Origin: Peronospora farinosa
Lineage: Eukaryota; Oomycota; Peronosporomycetes; Peronosporales; Peronosporaceae
DNA: 64,000 bases
Reading direction: 5' to 3'
Assembly (NCBI GenBank): GCA_947646735.1
Contig: CANTFK010000174.1
Location: 124,001 to 188,000 of the forward strand
This document shows, one piece after another, positions 43,771 through 54,160 of this stretch (position 1 is the first letter of the stretch; every line of letters begins with the position of its first letter). Both the position numbers and the translations under genes were made by a program. The notes beneath the pieces were generated by a model. The model was given only the letters and a program-made list of their open reading frames with translations. It searched no databases and was not told where the DNA came from.

Positions 43771-44918
43771 TATTTTGTGCCAGGAACAAGGTCGATCTCG
43801 TGTCGAGTACCTTTATCCTTAGGTAACTCGCACGGAACGGATTCAGGGAACACAATCTTGAATTAGACCAAATCCTTATACAATAGGTTTTCTTCAGTGA
43901 CTCCTAGGATTTCGATGTGTATCTCTCAGCTCAATCCGATTTTTTTCATCAAGGACAATTTCGTCCATTGATGAGCTGCTGAGAATCCGTTCGTTCTCGG
44001 CAAAAACTGTTGCTGACCGAATGTTAGTCATGTACTCGTCCTCTACGACGAGCACACAGATCTGCTTGACTTTGCCACTACGCAGAACACGCAAGAACCT
44101 TTTAGGTTCTAGCGTAGGCAACTGAGTTATCTCCGAAGTTAACTTCGGAGGCGCGATCAGATCAAGCGTATAAGCGCCTACGTTAATTCCGTCATCAACC
44201 AAGACGTTCAACGTCTCGGTTACTTCCTGGGGACTTATTCCCTCAGGGCACTGGGGACTTATTTCTTCAGTGATTGTTTCCTGGGGACTTATTCTCGCAG
44301 GCTCGATGGAACTTGTTCCATCGACTTCCTCTAGCTGTGGTGGCGCAACAACAGCGAGATCCTCTACGATCAACTCTCCAGTTGATCTAGGATTACCGTG
44401 TTGCCGCTTCTGGGCAACTGGTTTACTCTTCGGTGAATTCTGCCCTCAAGGCGAGCATTCATGTCCCGGTCCACTCGACTTATTCGAGTGGTGGACCTTC
44501 GGCGCTGCCTGTGCTTGTGCACAGCCGCCGGCAGCTTGCTCCACAGCGTGACTGATTGTCACGCTGAGTTCTTGTGCAGTCGTACTAACGACCGAACCAC
44601 AAGTGAGGCCATCGCACTCACTCGTAGTACATTCACACGCTTGTGAAAGCTCCAAGACGTTCATCAGATGGCCATCTGATGAACAAGCGGCATCCATTTT
44701 CACGGTTCGATGCTGCCAGCTGACCCATGGCTCGTACCTTCTAAGCCATGGTAATCTTAGGATGACATCAAATTTGTCATCCAGGTTAAGTACGATGAAA
44801 TCATCATCGTACTTTTTGCCTTCAAGCGTGTAGTGAATTTCCACTACACGTTTCGCTACTGTTACGGATGCGCCAGTTGCAAGGCGCACCGTCATCCTCA
44901 TTGGAGGGGTCTCGCGGT
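43771..44918 (-). pseudogene. Family G protease C-terminus and linker, left of F
   Basis: 44918-44446 continues the retropepsin domain (RLATGASVTVAKRVVEIHYTLEG, FDVILRLPWLRRYEPW, where GMPW is usual) and enters a Cys/Ala-rich linker. 44373-43894 is an acidic linker with ISPQE repeats. The active-site half of the protease is on the other side of family F (58217-58435). Confidence 0.8.
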
Positions 44919-46090
44919 TGTGGCGAAGTGAAAGAGTGAATTTCGCCAAGTGTGATCGCATATTTTCGGTTAAGTCCGAAATGGCCAATATTAATGAGTC
45001 GATCTCGTGGCCAATATTGATGAGTCGCGATCTCGCAGAAAGGTTTCAAGACGATGTCAAATAGGATGGAAAACAGTGAATGGAGTAGTTTGCACTTCTA
45101 TGTGGGGTCAAATATGGCCTAGAAACTACGCTATTGCGATCTCCAGTATTTCCGATGGCGATCCGCGTGAACGCGATCGCTAAGGAGGAAGATGGGTACA
45201 TCCAAGCATGTGGAAGACGGTCTGGTGTGGATCACGTCGCTATGGAGGACTGGAATGGTGGATATGAAATGTCACATTGATGAACTATCTCACATGACCT
45301 GAGAAACGGTGAAGAAGACAAGTCGTGATCCGGCGGATCGCGATCCGATATTAATTATTTAGTACCGCGATCTGGTACTAAAATGGTATTATATCCGAGT
45401 GAGGTAGCGATCCAGATCGCGGCTATATTGGAGTGGACCACATTCCGAGATCTGATTTTTTCCGAAAGGGCGATACATGGCAACAGATCCTGAGCTACAG
45501 ATAGTCAAGATCATAGGTTTTGGTATTTGATTGGTTAACATTAACAGAGTTCAATTTGCTTCTAAGTACACGTGTCGACTTCTCTTCCGGGCTGGATTCT
45601 TTGGCCTCCCGACGTCTCAAGGAAGTCTACATACTACGCAAGTCATATCCCTGGATTGTTTGGCCAGGGATTACAAGAACTCTCAACAAAACAACTCAAG
45701 CTGCGATTGGACGCAGAGGACTAAGAATTCCAGATACAAGATCGCGAGACGGCTCAAGTGGTCAGAAGGCAAGCGGATCAAGTATCTACATTTTTGGACA
45801 AGGCGATCTCAAGGGAGATCAGGGCGACTCAAACAGAGCACCCCAAGAACAACTGCGATCGTGTGAGGAATTCCACGCGATCGCCCCCCCCCCCACCTAT
45901 CCCTAACACAATCAAGTTCAACATCGACTCAAGTCTACCGAGAAGAGAGCAACCCGTCCTACCGACGGGTACACAAGGTGAGGAAGGCTATACACACGGA
46001 ATCGGGGTACCCCCTCCGTTAGTCGGTCGTCCGGGCGCCAGTGGAGAGTTGGGATCGCATCAGCAATTTTGCGAATCCCACTCCACCACA
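44919..46090 (+). repeat. Family F 5' LTR
   Basis: 1172 bp. Contains one copy of the AGTACC-GCGATCT-GGTACT inverted-repeat unit (45361-45379), where the 3' LTR has five. The long frame at 45520-45906 is repeated in the 3' LTR and has no recognised domain. On the internal side, A-TGGTGCGCGTGCCCGG (46092-46107) is a primer-binding-site candidate beginning TGG; I cannot assign the tRNA. Confidence 0.92.
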
Positions 46091-46458
46091 ATGGTGCGCG
46101 TGCCCGGATCTTCTGGTGACTCAGAATTTCACCGTAAGTCCCTAAGAGAAGATGTTAAGGTCAGCATTCAACCTGGGATTGGAGCGTCAGCGGCAAAGGG
46201 ATCACCGCAGACGTGTGAAGAAAAAAGATCCCCGGATCATCAGCGTTTTGGGAGGAGCGCAGATGAACAAGAAAACCGAAGAGGAAGATCAATAAATTGA
46301 TTTAAAAATATACCCCCTCCCAGTTCCTTTCGAGGACTCCTACGGATCGCGTTGCAAAACGCGATCCGCTGGATAAAAATCCTTCGGTTATAACCGAGGG
46401 AAATTTATCCAAAACCACTTCAAATTCGAAGAAGAAGAAGAATTCGAAGCCATCTCGA
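46091..46458 (+). other. Family F leader
   Basis: Between LTR and gag. It includes an open frame from ATG 46091 to 46300 that is continuous with an LTR frame; no domain is recognised and it may be leader only. A CGCGTTGCAAAACGCGATCC inverted repeat at about 46347-46367 could form a hairpin. Confidence 0.5.
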
Positions 46459-48374
46459 GTGAAGATGAAGGCGCGTGAATCGGATCACGATGATAACGAC
46501 ATGAAGCCGGCGCATGAGGAAGACAAGGCGAAAAAATGGCAACTGGATCAGCTGGAATGGTGTTTTCATTGGAAGGCGCTTAAAGATTTGTTATCAAGCG
46601 ATTCTGTCCTAAAGATTTTGAAACCGAAGTTGATTGGATCGCTGCGAGGGCCAGTTTCAGCTCCCATTCCGACACCGAACCAAATGGAAGCGATCCGTCG
46701 ACTTATGAAGTTGCTCCAGAACGCTGGATTCACCGCTGGAGCTTTTGACGCGCAGGTGCTGTTGGAATGCGATCATGATCGGGTGATCCAAGCAGGGCGA
46801 TCTCTGTTTTCGAAGCTAGTTCCTCTAATTGGAGAGCGCGATCCGGTGGATCAGACGATCCAGCCGATTGCAGATATACCAAAAGGATATCATACGGGAT
46901 CTTTGCAATATATGTCAGCGGAATCCGAAGGGGAGTCGGACGACTCGATTAATATGCAGCGAATGTCACTTGGACCGGCTGGTGCAGCGCATATTCGCGA
47001 GCGACTGGCACCGATTAAGGCCAGAGAACAATCGACGACGGCACTCACAGCTGAAGACATGAACGTGAATGGATCAGGTCAATTGCAATCTTATTTTGAA
47101 GCTGCCATGAGAAAGTACGAGCAGGATCAAGCTCGCATGATCGCCAGTCGATCCGCGATCCCTACAAACACCCCAAAAGTTTGCATTTCGGATGTGGATA
47201 TGGAATCGGCCGGATCGCGTCAATCGCGATCCAATAATTACGATCCAGACGATTTGGGTCTGGAGGATCTAAGACGGCCACAAGTCGCAAGTGCAGGCGC
47301 TGTACCTAATGGTAGACTTGTCACGCAGTGAATTCGAATGTCTGTGATCGCAGATCTAAAAGAATTTACAGGACGGGACAAGGATGAAGATCGAGCGAGA
47401 AGTTGGGTCAACAAGGCCAAGTCGGCGTTCTTACGCGACCAAGCCCCGGATGATGAAAAATGTCTAGTATTTGGTGATTTACTTACGGGGCCGGCACGAA
47501 ATTGGTATAGCCAGCTAAGTCGATCCACCCGGAATTCATGGAAGTCGTTGCTGGAAACCTTCATGATCCAGTATTGTGGATATGGTATGTCGGTCGGGAG
47601 ACAATACTACCATGCGAAGAAGCGATCCGATGAAACGCCATTGAAATATTTGTATCGGCTGAATGTAGCCGCGATCCGAGCAAAAATCCCATTCGGGAAG
47701 GATCGCCCTCAATTCGCCGAGAACATGTGGAACATTTCATTGGTACACTGGATGATCGCGATCTGGCTAAGCAGTTGACGTTGTTACGCCTTGGAGACGC
47801 CGATGATATGGAAGAAACTCTGCGAACATATCAACGCATGGAGGGAAGACAGTATCCGAGTGCAATGGGATCGAGCAAATTTCGTCAGCGATCTGCGTCG
47901 GCATCCACTCCGGCACCCTCGAAACCAACTCGTGCTGTGAGAGCGATTCGTCTGGAAGGCAGTAGCAGTGAGTCAGACTCGGATATTAGTGGATCAGACG
48001 CCGAAATAGATCGACGCAACTTATGTGTGGCCACAGTACCAGATCGCGTGAAGAAATATAGTGATCAACGCGCGGGATCAGACTATTTGGATCAAGATCG
48101 CGGTCCAGATCGCGTGGTGAATCAGAAGGCTTGTATCCATTGTGGGTCGAAGAAACACGATGATCGTGGATGCTGGAAGAGACTAACGTGTCAGAAGTGT
48201 GGTCGTAAGGGACATCCGTCGGACAAGTGTTTTTACACCTGTGCTGCCTGCGGAGATATCCATGAGCATGGAAAATGTCGAATGGAAGAATTCTACAACA
48301 TGATACGCAAGTGGTATGTCCCAACCAAGCATGCTGGAATGCTTCCGCCGAAGGCTGAAGAAATGTTAAACTAG
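46459..48374 (+). pseudogene. Family F gag (stop and -1 shift inside)
   Basis: N-terminal part 46459-47331 (acidic, QLDQLEWCFHWKALKDLL, Gln-rich end) stops at TGA 47329-47331. The same frame is open again to 47778 with capsid text (ARSWVNKAKSAFLRDQAPDD, KCLVFGDLLTGPARNWYSQL, SWKSLLETFMIQYCG). The frame must shift -1 near 47720 to reach HFIGTLDDRDLAKQLTLLRL and the knuckle region (CIHCGSKKHDDRGC, CQKCGRKGHPSDKC, then CAACGDIHEHGKC). Gag forms the retrotransposon particle. The stop and shift would disable this copy unless recoded. Confidence 0.8.
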
Positions 48375-48418
48375 GACGCTCGCCAGGTTGGAAATCTGGT
48401 ACGAGCCGAGCGTTCTAG
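48371..48418 (+). promoter_or_regulatory. Inverted repeat spanning the in-frame gag TAG
   Basis: Bases 48371-48382 (CTAGGACGCTCG, containing the TAG at 48372-48374) pair with 48407-48418 (CGAGCGTTCTAG) over 12 positions with one G-T pair. A nested CCAG/CTGG pair sits inside the loop. Downstream of the TAG the same frame is open into protease. The arrangement resembles a stop-readthrough or regulatory hairpin, but function is unproven. Confidence 0.5.
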
Positions 48419-49256
48419 GCTCTGCATTTATGCATTTGTGGAAAGAAGATCGACAGATCAGGGCGTTTACACTCAGATCGACCCGAATAATACATGTGAA
48501 GATTCAAAATTTCTGCGTTCAATATCAAGCGTCGTAAGAGCTGATGAATATGCCCGATCGCCTGCGAAAATGGAGCTCGACTTAGCACCAGGTGAATCAC
48601 GGGGATATTGGAAATATCATACCCCAGGAAAATGGTTCAAGCAAGCCAAGGCAACGGGCAAGATCAACAATGAAAAGGCGATTAAGTTGTTTGATTCTGG
48701 AGCCGAAGTCTCAATCGTCGACACCACCTTTGCTCGTAAGGTAGGATGTGTCATTGACGAGAGTCAGAGGCAAGAATGTGTTGGGATTGGTGAGAACATA
48801 TACATGACGGACGGTCGTACAAGAATCAAGATCACGCTGAATGTATCGCTAGTCTATTATTTTGATGCTTGGGTAGGAGATCAAGTAGGTCAAGACGCGA
48901 TCCTAGGAATGGATTTTATGGTCCCAGCTGGAATACGCCTGGATTTAGCAGATGGAACACTTTGTTTGCCTGATGAGGTCAGGATACTTCTGAATGGACG
49001 AAGACCCCCTAACCGGGCGACCATACAAGCGATCACAATTCCAGACCAATATGTGGTGATTCCCGTGGGCAAATCGACCGAAGTGAAGATCGGAGTTAGT
49101 CCTCCTAAAGCCAAGATCTGGGTGAGGCGCGATCCGAAGTGGGTACCTACAGTAACTACGGGACCAGGTCAGATCAAGTATCTACAGCTGACTAATATCG
49201 GCGATCAAGAAGTGACTTTAAGTCATGGATCGCCAAGGGAATGGTTGCTGATATGA
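48375..49256 (+). CDS. Family F aspartic protease region
   Basis: In frame with the gag tail across one TAG, open from 48375 (first usual Met only later). Retropepsin domain: active site IKLFDSGAEVSIVD, flap region, and the DAILGMDFMVPAGIRLD box typical of Gypsy proteases, about 110-120 residues. Ends at TGA 49254-49256 in a 16-base overlap with the next frame (-1). It cleaves the polyproteins. Both catalytic motifs look intact. Confidence 0.85.
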   Translation, partial: DARQVGNLVRAERSRLCIYAFVERRSTDQGVYTQIDPNNTCEDSKFLRSISSVVRADEYARSPAKMELDLAPGESRGYWKYHTPGKWFKQAKATGKINNEKAIKLFDSGAEVSIVDTTFARKVGCVIDESQRQECVGIGENIYMTDGRTRIKITLNVSLVYYFDAWVGDQVGQDAILGMDFMVPAGIRLDLADGTLCLPDEVRILLNGRRPPNRATIQAITIPDQYVVIPVGKSTEVKIGVSPPKAKIWVRRDPKWVPTVTTGPGQIKYLQLTNIGDQEVTLSHGSPREWLLI

Positions 49257-50329
49257 TACCTCGGTCCCCAGGATATGTCTCGGTGGGATCGCGTCGGTAT
49301 AACGAATGGCAGACATTAGCGTTCGAAGCGACAACGGATCGAGAAGAAGAACTACTGGAGGAATATACCGGACCGCTAGTGGACCAACCTTCGTACCCTA
49401 CGCCGAAGAGGATCTTAACACGCTCAAAAAATGAAGCAGAAGAAAGGACTACGGAAACAGTGAAACCCACGACACGATCCAATGATGAATGCGATGCGAT
49501 AAGAGGAATCGGTGGCAACAATGTAGAAGATCGGGTGATCGAAGATGAAAGCGAGCAAGTAGCGCAATCTCCATGGGTAATCAATGCGATCAGAGGGATG
49601 TCAAATGTCGATCACGTGAAAGGGCCGTGGGGTGAAGATAATTACACTCACAATAACTATACACCGAAATGTATGGAGCGCGATCCGACAATTGAGGACT
49701 GCGATCTGGCTGATCTGGCAATCAATGACCGCGATCTGGCCGATCTGGTAATTAATAACCGCGATCTGGCCGATCTGGATCGCGATAACCCCGATCCGAC
49801 AATTGAGGACTGCGATCTGGCTGATCTGGATCGCGATGACCGCGATCTGGCCGATATGGTAATTAATAACCGCGATCTGGCCGATCTGGATCGCGATCTG
49901 CGAGAACAAGAGCAAGCTAGTGATACGACGATTATCAACGACGAATTTATTCTAGCCGGAGGAAGTGTAAAGATGAAGCCTGAAGACTCGATGTATTGTC
50001 ATGAGAGTGGTGAATTGTATGCCGAAGATGTGGATCAGCATATGGCTGTCTTGCCTGAGATTGTGTCATCCACCGAAGAAGTTACGACTGATGATATCCA
50101 AGTGGGCAATCCGGGAGTTCCTTTAACCAAGGACCAAGAAAGTCTACGGCAATTAATTTGGGCGAACCGACACTTACTCATTGGCAAAGGAAACGCGCTT
50201 CCTCCTGCAGCTCGAGGAGCAGTATGTGATATCGATGTTGGTGGAGCACACCCGATCGCACAACGAGTACGACCGGTCGCTCCCAAATTTCGCGAGAAGT
50301 TAGATGACTTAATCAAAGGATTACTATAA
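49241..50329 (+). pseudogene. Family F linker with DLADL repeats and RT edge
   Basis: Begins MIPRSPGYVSVGSRRYNEWQ, the usual post-protease segment, in the -1 frame to the protease. Residues about 150-225 are RDLADLVINNRDLADLDRD-type repeats, encoded by DNA packed with GCGATC/GATCGC words. It ends RVRPVAPKFREKLDDLIKGLL at TAA 50327-50329. The frame is open on the other side of this TAA into RT motif text, so the stop truncates RT. Confidence 0.8.
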
Positions 50330-53300
50330 GCCAGGATTATCCAGCCGTCGACATCACCATGGGCTTCGCCGATTGTGGTAATCATAAAAAAGAATGGTGT
50401 CGACATTCGGTTATGCATTGACTATCGGCGGGTGAATCAATTCACGAGATTGATGGTGTATCCTATGCCTCTGATTAGCGAATTATTGCAAGATATGGAT
50501 AAAGCTATGTGGTATTGTTCGTTGGATATGGCCAGTGGATTTTGGGTCGTGGAAACGACCGAGCGAGCAAGGATGATTTCTGCTTTTATCACGCCGTCAG
50601 GCCTGTTCGAGTGGTTACGAATGCCGTTTGGGCTAAAAAACGCTCCGCAGATTTACCAACGTCTAATTGATAATGCACTGTATGGATATCTCAAGATCGG
50701 TACGGATCCAAACGCAATTGCCACAGGATCACTCGACTCCGCTGATACGGTAACGGGATCGCCAAAGCTGGTTGATGTATTTACAGAAGGCGAACCGGAT
50801 ACTAGACAGAAGCCATCTGTGCTTGGCCGAAGGTCATATATTGATGACATACTAATTCCAGCAACATCGTGGGCCTCCTTATATGATAAGGTAAAGCGAT
50901 TGTTAGAAGTATGCAACGAATGGAATTTGTCGATCTGTCTCGCTAAAAGTTTTTGGGGACGACGTAAGGTGGACTACCTGGGTCATCAAGTCTCACTGGC
51001 AGGAATCGAAGCTAATCCAAAGGATTTGGGATCGCTGGTGAATATTCCGTTCCCAAAAACGTTGCGATCGATGCAATCGTTTCTGGGAAGCTTGAATTAC
51101 TATAGTCGATTTGTCGAAGACTTTGCGATTTATGCGTCAGTGCTATATGAATTAAGGGAAGCAGATTTCCATGAAATCCGCTGTTCTGACAAGATGAATG
51201 CATTGGATTCGACTGTCGCAACCAGGAATGATTCAGATCAAAAGTTCGATATTGGGGACGATCCAGATCCAGAAGGACGGACTCGATGGGAAAAAGCGAT
51301 GATCGCATTTACCATGTTGAAAGCCAAGATCGCTAATACCCCGATCCTCAGACACTTCGATCCAGATCGGCCTCCGGTAATTGTCGTATATGCGAGTAAA
51401 TGGGCCGTTTCAGCAGCTTTATTGCAGGAGTATGATGGTATATATTGGCCAGTTACTTTTACAAGCCGAACGCTGAAGCCTAATGAAATCAATTACGGAA
51501 TGGTCGAGAAGGAGATACTAGCATTACTTCGGATTTTGGATATATGTCATTGCATGCTAGTTTCGCGAGAGATTAAAGTTCTTACGCGTTTCTCGACGAT
51601 GGCCTGGTTGGTGCAATCCTTCGGTCTCAATGGCAGGCTAGGTAGGTGGGCCGCATTATTATCGACTTGGACTTTGGAGATCAAGAAATGTGAAAAGGGC
51701 GAAGATGAAATGCTTGGTGCCCTGGCTGCAAGTGTGACTCCCCGTGAAGAAGTCGACGAAGTGTTGATTGCGATCGCTCCCCGGAAACAGCCAAGGCAAA
51801 CTCTAAGTATGCCACCGCCTACGGTGGAAGAAAATGAAAGTCTCTTGGTCGTCAGTTTCGATGGATCGGCACGAACCAAGCGAAAGGGTGGATCATACAG
51901 TGCGATAATATGGAAACTTCCGGAGTGGACTATTGTGGCTGCTGCATCGGAATATGCAACGGACTTAATAGTGAACGAAGCCGAATATCGGGGTTTACTA
52001 TTAGGCTTTGATCTGTTGGAGAATCAGACTAGGGGACGCGTTATTTTTTGTGGCGACTCCAACCTAGTGATTCGACAGATGCGGGGTGAAATTGATTGCA
52101 AGGCTCCTGGACTGCAGTTGTTGCGACAGAAAGCAATAGAGAAGCTTCGATCATGGCCGATCCATGAGTTCTTACATATGAAGCGCGACTGGAACCAAAG
52201 TGCAGATCGACTGGCGAGTACTGCTTTACAGAAGGAACAAGGTGTGGTCATCACTTCGGAAGGAGATCGCCAAGATCTCATTACTCTTAATAGACTGGAT
52301 GAGTTGTTGAAGTCGAAGCAGACCGAATCGGTGGTTAAAGTGGCTGCGATTACCAGAGCAACCCGGAGAAGACGTCAACCACCCGAGATCTTGCAAGAAG
52401 AATTTGTGCAGCAAATGCGAAGTGAACGTATACGACAAGCTCAAGATGAGGATTGTTGGATCGCTAACCTAAAGATTTTTCTGATTGGTGATATAACGAA
52501 TCTCAGTATGGAAGAAGCGAACTCATGCGCCAAGATTGCAAGTGATTATGAGGTGGATGAAAGCGATATTCTACATTTTTGCCCGGGAGCTGTGAAAAAT
52601 TCGGACGATCTCGATGGAATTGCTCGTTTGGTGGTGCCAGAAACTCTTCAGCAAGATTTTCTACACCACTACCATGTCAGTTTGGAAGGAGGGCACCAGG
52701 GAATCGGTAGGACGTATCAACGGATCCGATCTCGTTTTCATTGGAGAGGCCTGTATCGCAGTGTACAACGATATGTGAGCGAATGCACTGACTGCGAGAC
52801 TGGAAAAGGACGTCCGGTTATTAATGGAGAGTCTCCGGGAAATTTACAAGCTACTTATCCGTTCCAGATTATTGCCATGGATCATATTCCGTCGCTGCCT
52901 AGATCTTTCAAAGGCAACACTGAATTATTGATCTGGGTCGATCTCTTTTCGGGCTATGTGGTTGCCAAGGCGAGCAAATCTAGAACAGCTCAGACGATCG
53001 CCGAGAATTACGAGGAGTGTATCTTTCGACGATTCGGTGCGAGTGAAGCGATACGGCACGATCGAGAGCCCGGGTTTATGTCGGATTTTTTTCGTGCGTT
53101 CAATCGACTTATTGGGCAAAAGCAAAGGGCAACGATGGCATATCGCCCTCAAGCGAATGGAACTGCGGAACGTATGGTGCAAACTCTGACTCGTGCATTA
53201 AAGATGTATGTCTCTGACGTTAATCAACAAGACTGGGATGAGTATGCCGAACGTCTAACTTTCGCAATCAATACCGCTCAAGATCGGGTGCGCGGCGAAA

Positions 53301-54046
53301 CGCCATTTTTCTTGATTCATGGTTGGGACCCGAGATCTACGTTGGAAGCTACGTTACCATTAGGAAGTACTAGGCGTCGAGATCGCGATCCACGTAGGTG
53401 GCGATATCATATGCAGCGGCATTATCAGCGGGCGAGAGAAGCAGTAAATGAGAGACTCAGGACTGCGATCCAAACACGTGCTGATCGCCACAATGAAGAT
53501 CTCAAGCCTCACGAAATTGAACCAGGGGCGCAAGTCTGGTTATATTTGGATCGTGTGAAAGAAGGGTACGCTCGAAAGCTAGCACATATGTGGCATGGAC
53601 CTTTTCGAGTAAAAGAAATGTGTGGAGATCACGCTGTCCGACTGGAGATTGCTGGTACGCCATATCGATTATTTCCCGTCGTACATATATCCAAGTTGAA
53701 GAAAGTGAAGACGTTCCCTGATCGTCCAAAAAATTTACTGACGATCGAAGAAGAATATCGATTCGATTTTGATGAAGCGCTTGTGCCAGAAGACAGTTTT
53801 GAAGGTAATCTGGGAGACGATGAATTCGAAGTGGAAAAGATTGTGGATGTACGATCTGATAGAAAGACACGTTTTGGACGAGTACATAGACAGTTTAAAG
53901 TCTACTGGAAAGGTCATGCTAAACCATCCTGGGTGGATGAAGCCGACTTAAATTGTGGTGCCTTATTGCGAGATTTTGAACGTGGCAAGATTAGCCGGAA
54001 TCGTTTTGAAGTGATGCAATCACATGAAGAGGGATCTGGTGGCTAA
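50330..54046 (+). CDS. Family F RT, degenerate RNase H, second RNase H, integrase, chromodomain
   Basis: 1223 codons from Met 50375, preceded in frame by QPSTSPWASPIV (RT start) after the TAA at 50327. RT 1-255: RLCIDYRRVNQ, SLDMASGFW, MPFGLKNAP, YIDDIL at 155-160, with about 40 extra residues between NAP and YIDD. RNase H 1, 325-455: expected catalytic Asp residues read Tyr (VVYAS) and Arg (LTRF), and ADALSR is lost. Second RNase H, 490-620: Asp in SFDGSA, Glu in NEAEYRG, Asp in CGDSNLV and Asp in QSADRLAS. Integrase 755-1100: zinc HxxxH..CxxC, Asp 836, Asp 896, Glu 932. Chromodomain 1150-1205 (VEKIVDV, FKVYWKGHAKPSWVDEADL). The dual RNase H layout is known from plant Tat elements and has been reported in oomycetes. 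Confidence 0.9.
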   Translation, partial: ARIIQPSTSPWASPIVVIIKKNGVDIRLCIDYRRVNQFTRLMVYPMPLISELLQDMDKAMWYCSLDMASGFWVVETTERARMISAFITPSGLFEWLRMPFGLKNAPQIYQRLIDNALYGYLKIGTDPNAIATGSLDSADTVTGSPKLVDVFTEGEPDTRQKPSVLGRRSYIDDILIPATSWASLYDKVKRLLEVCNEWNLSICLAKSFWGRRKVDYLGHQVSLAGIEANPKDLGSLVNIPFPKTLRSMQSFLGSLNYYSRFVEDFAIYASVLYELREADFHEIRCSDKMNALDSTVATRNDSDQKFDIGDDPDPEGRTRWEKAMIAFTMLKAKIANTPILRHFDPDRPPVIVVYASKWAVSAALLQEYDGIYWPVTFTSRTLKPNEINYGMVEKEILALLRILDICHCMLVSREIKVLTRFSTMAWLVQSFGLNGRLGRWAALLSTWTLEIKKCEKGEDEMLGALAASVTPREEVDEVLIAIAPRKQPRQTLSMPPPTVEENESLLVVSFDGSARTKRKGGSYSAIIWKLPEWTIVAAASEYATDLIVNEAEYRGLLLGFDLLENQTRGRVIFCGDSNLVIRQMRGEIDCKAPGLQLLRQKAIEKLRSWPIHEFLHMKRDWNQSADRLASTALQKEQGVVITSEGDRQDLITLNRLDELLKSKQTESVVKVAAITRATRRRRQPPEILQEEFVQQMRSERIRQAQDEDCWIANLKIFLIGDITNLSMEEANSCAKIASDYEVDESDILHFCPGAVKNSDDLDGIARLVVPETLQQDFLHHYHVSLEGGHQGIGRTYQRIRSRFHWRGLYRSVQRYVSECTDCETGKGRPVINGESPGNLQATYPFQIIAMDHIPSLPRSFKGNTELLIWVDLFSGYVVAKASKSRTAQTIAENYEECIFRRFGASEAIRHDREPGFMSDFFRAFNRLIGQKQRATMAYRPQANGTAERMVQTLTRALKMYVSDVNQQDWDEYAERLTFAINTAQDRVRGETPFFLIHGWDPRSTLEATLPLGSTRRRDRDPRRWRYHMQRHYQRAREAVNERLRTAIQTRADRHNEDLKPHEIEPGAQVWLYLDRVKEGYARKLAHMWHGPFRVKEMCGDHAVRLEIAGTPYRLFPVVHISKLKKVKTFPDRPKNLLTIEEEYRFDFDEALVPEDSFEGNLGDDEFEVEKIVDVRSDRKTRFGRVHRQFKVYWKGHAKPSWVDEADLNCGALLRDFERGKISRNRFEVMQSHEEGSGG

Positions 54047-54160
54047 CGAAGATCGAGTGTTGGGGATGGTATAATATGCAAGAAGGTTGCATAGGATGGT
54101 GGAAAGGAAATTTGTGTGTAATGAGTATGGCGATCGAAGGTCTGGAAGACGAGATCGCGG

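Noticed and set aside
45891..45901. C-runs in F LTRs as regulatory or G-quadruplex signal
   Set aside because: A single homopolymer run of different length in the two LTRs, better explained by slippage or sequencing error.
45520..45906. 128-codon ORF inside the family F LTR, repeated in the other LTR
   Set aside because: It is identical in both LTRs simply because LTRs are copies. No domain or signal is visible and the length is modest for the composition.
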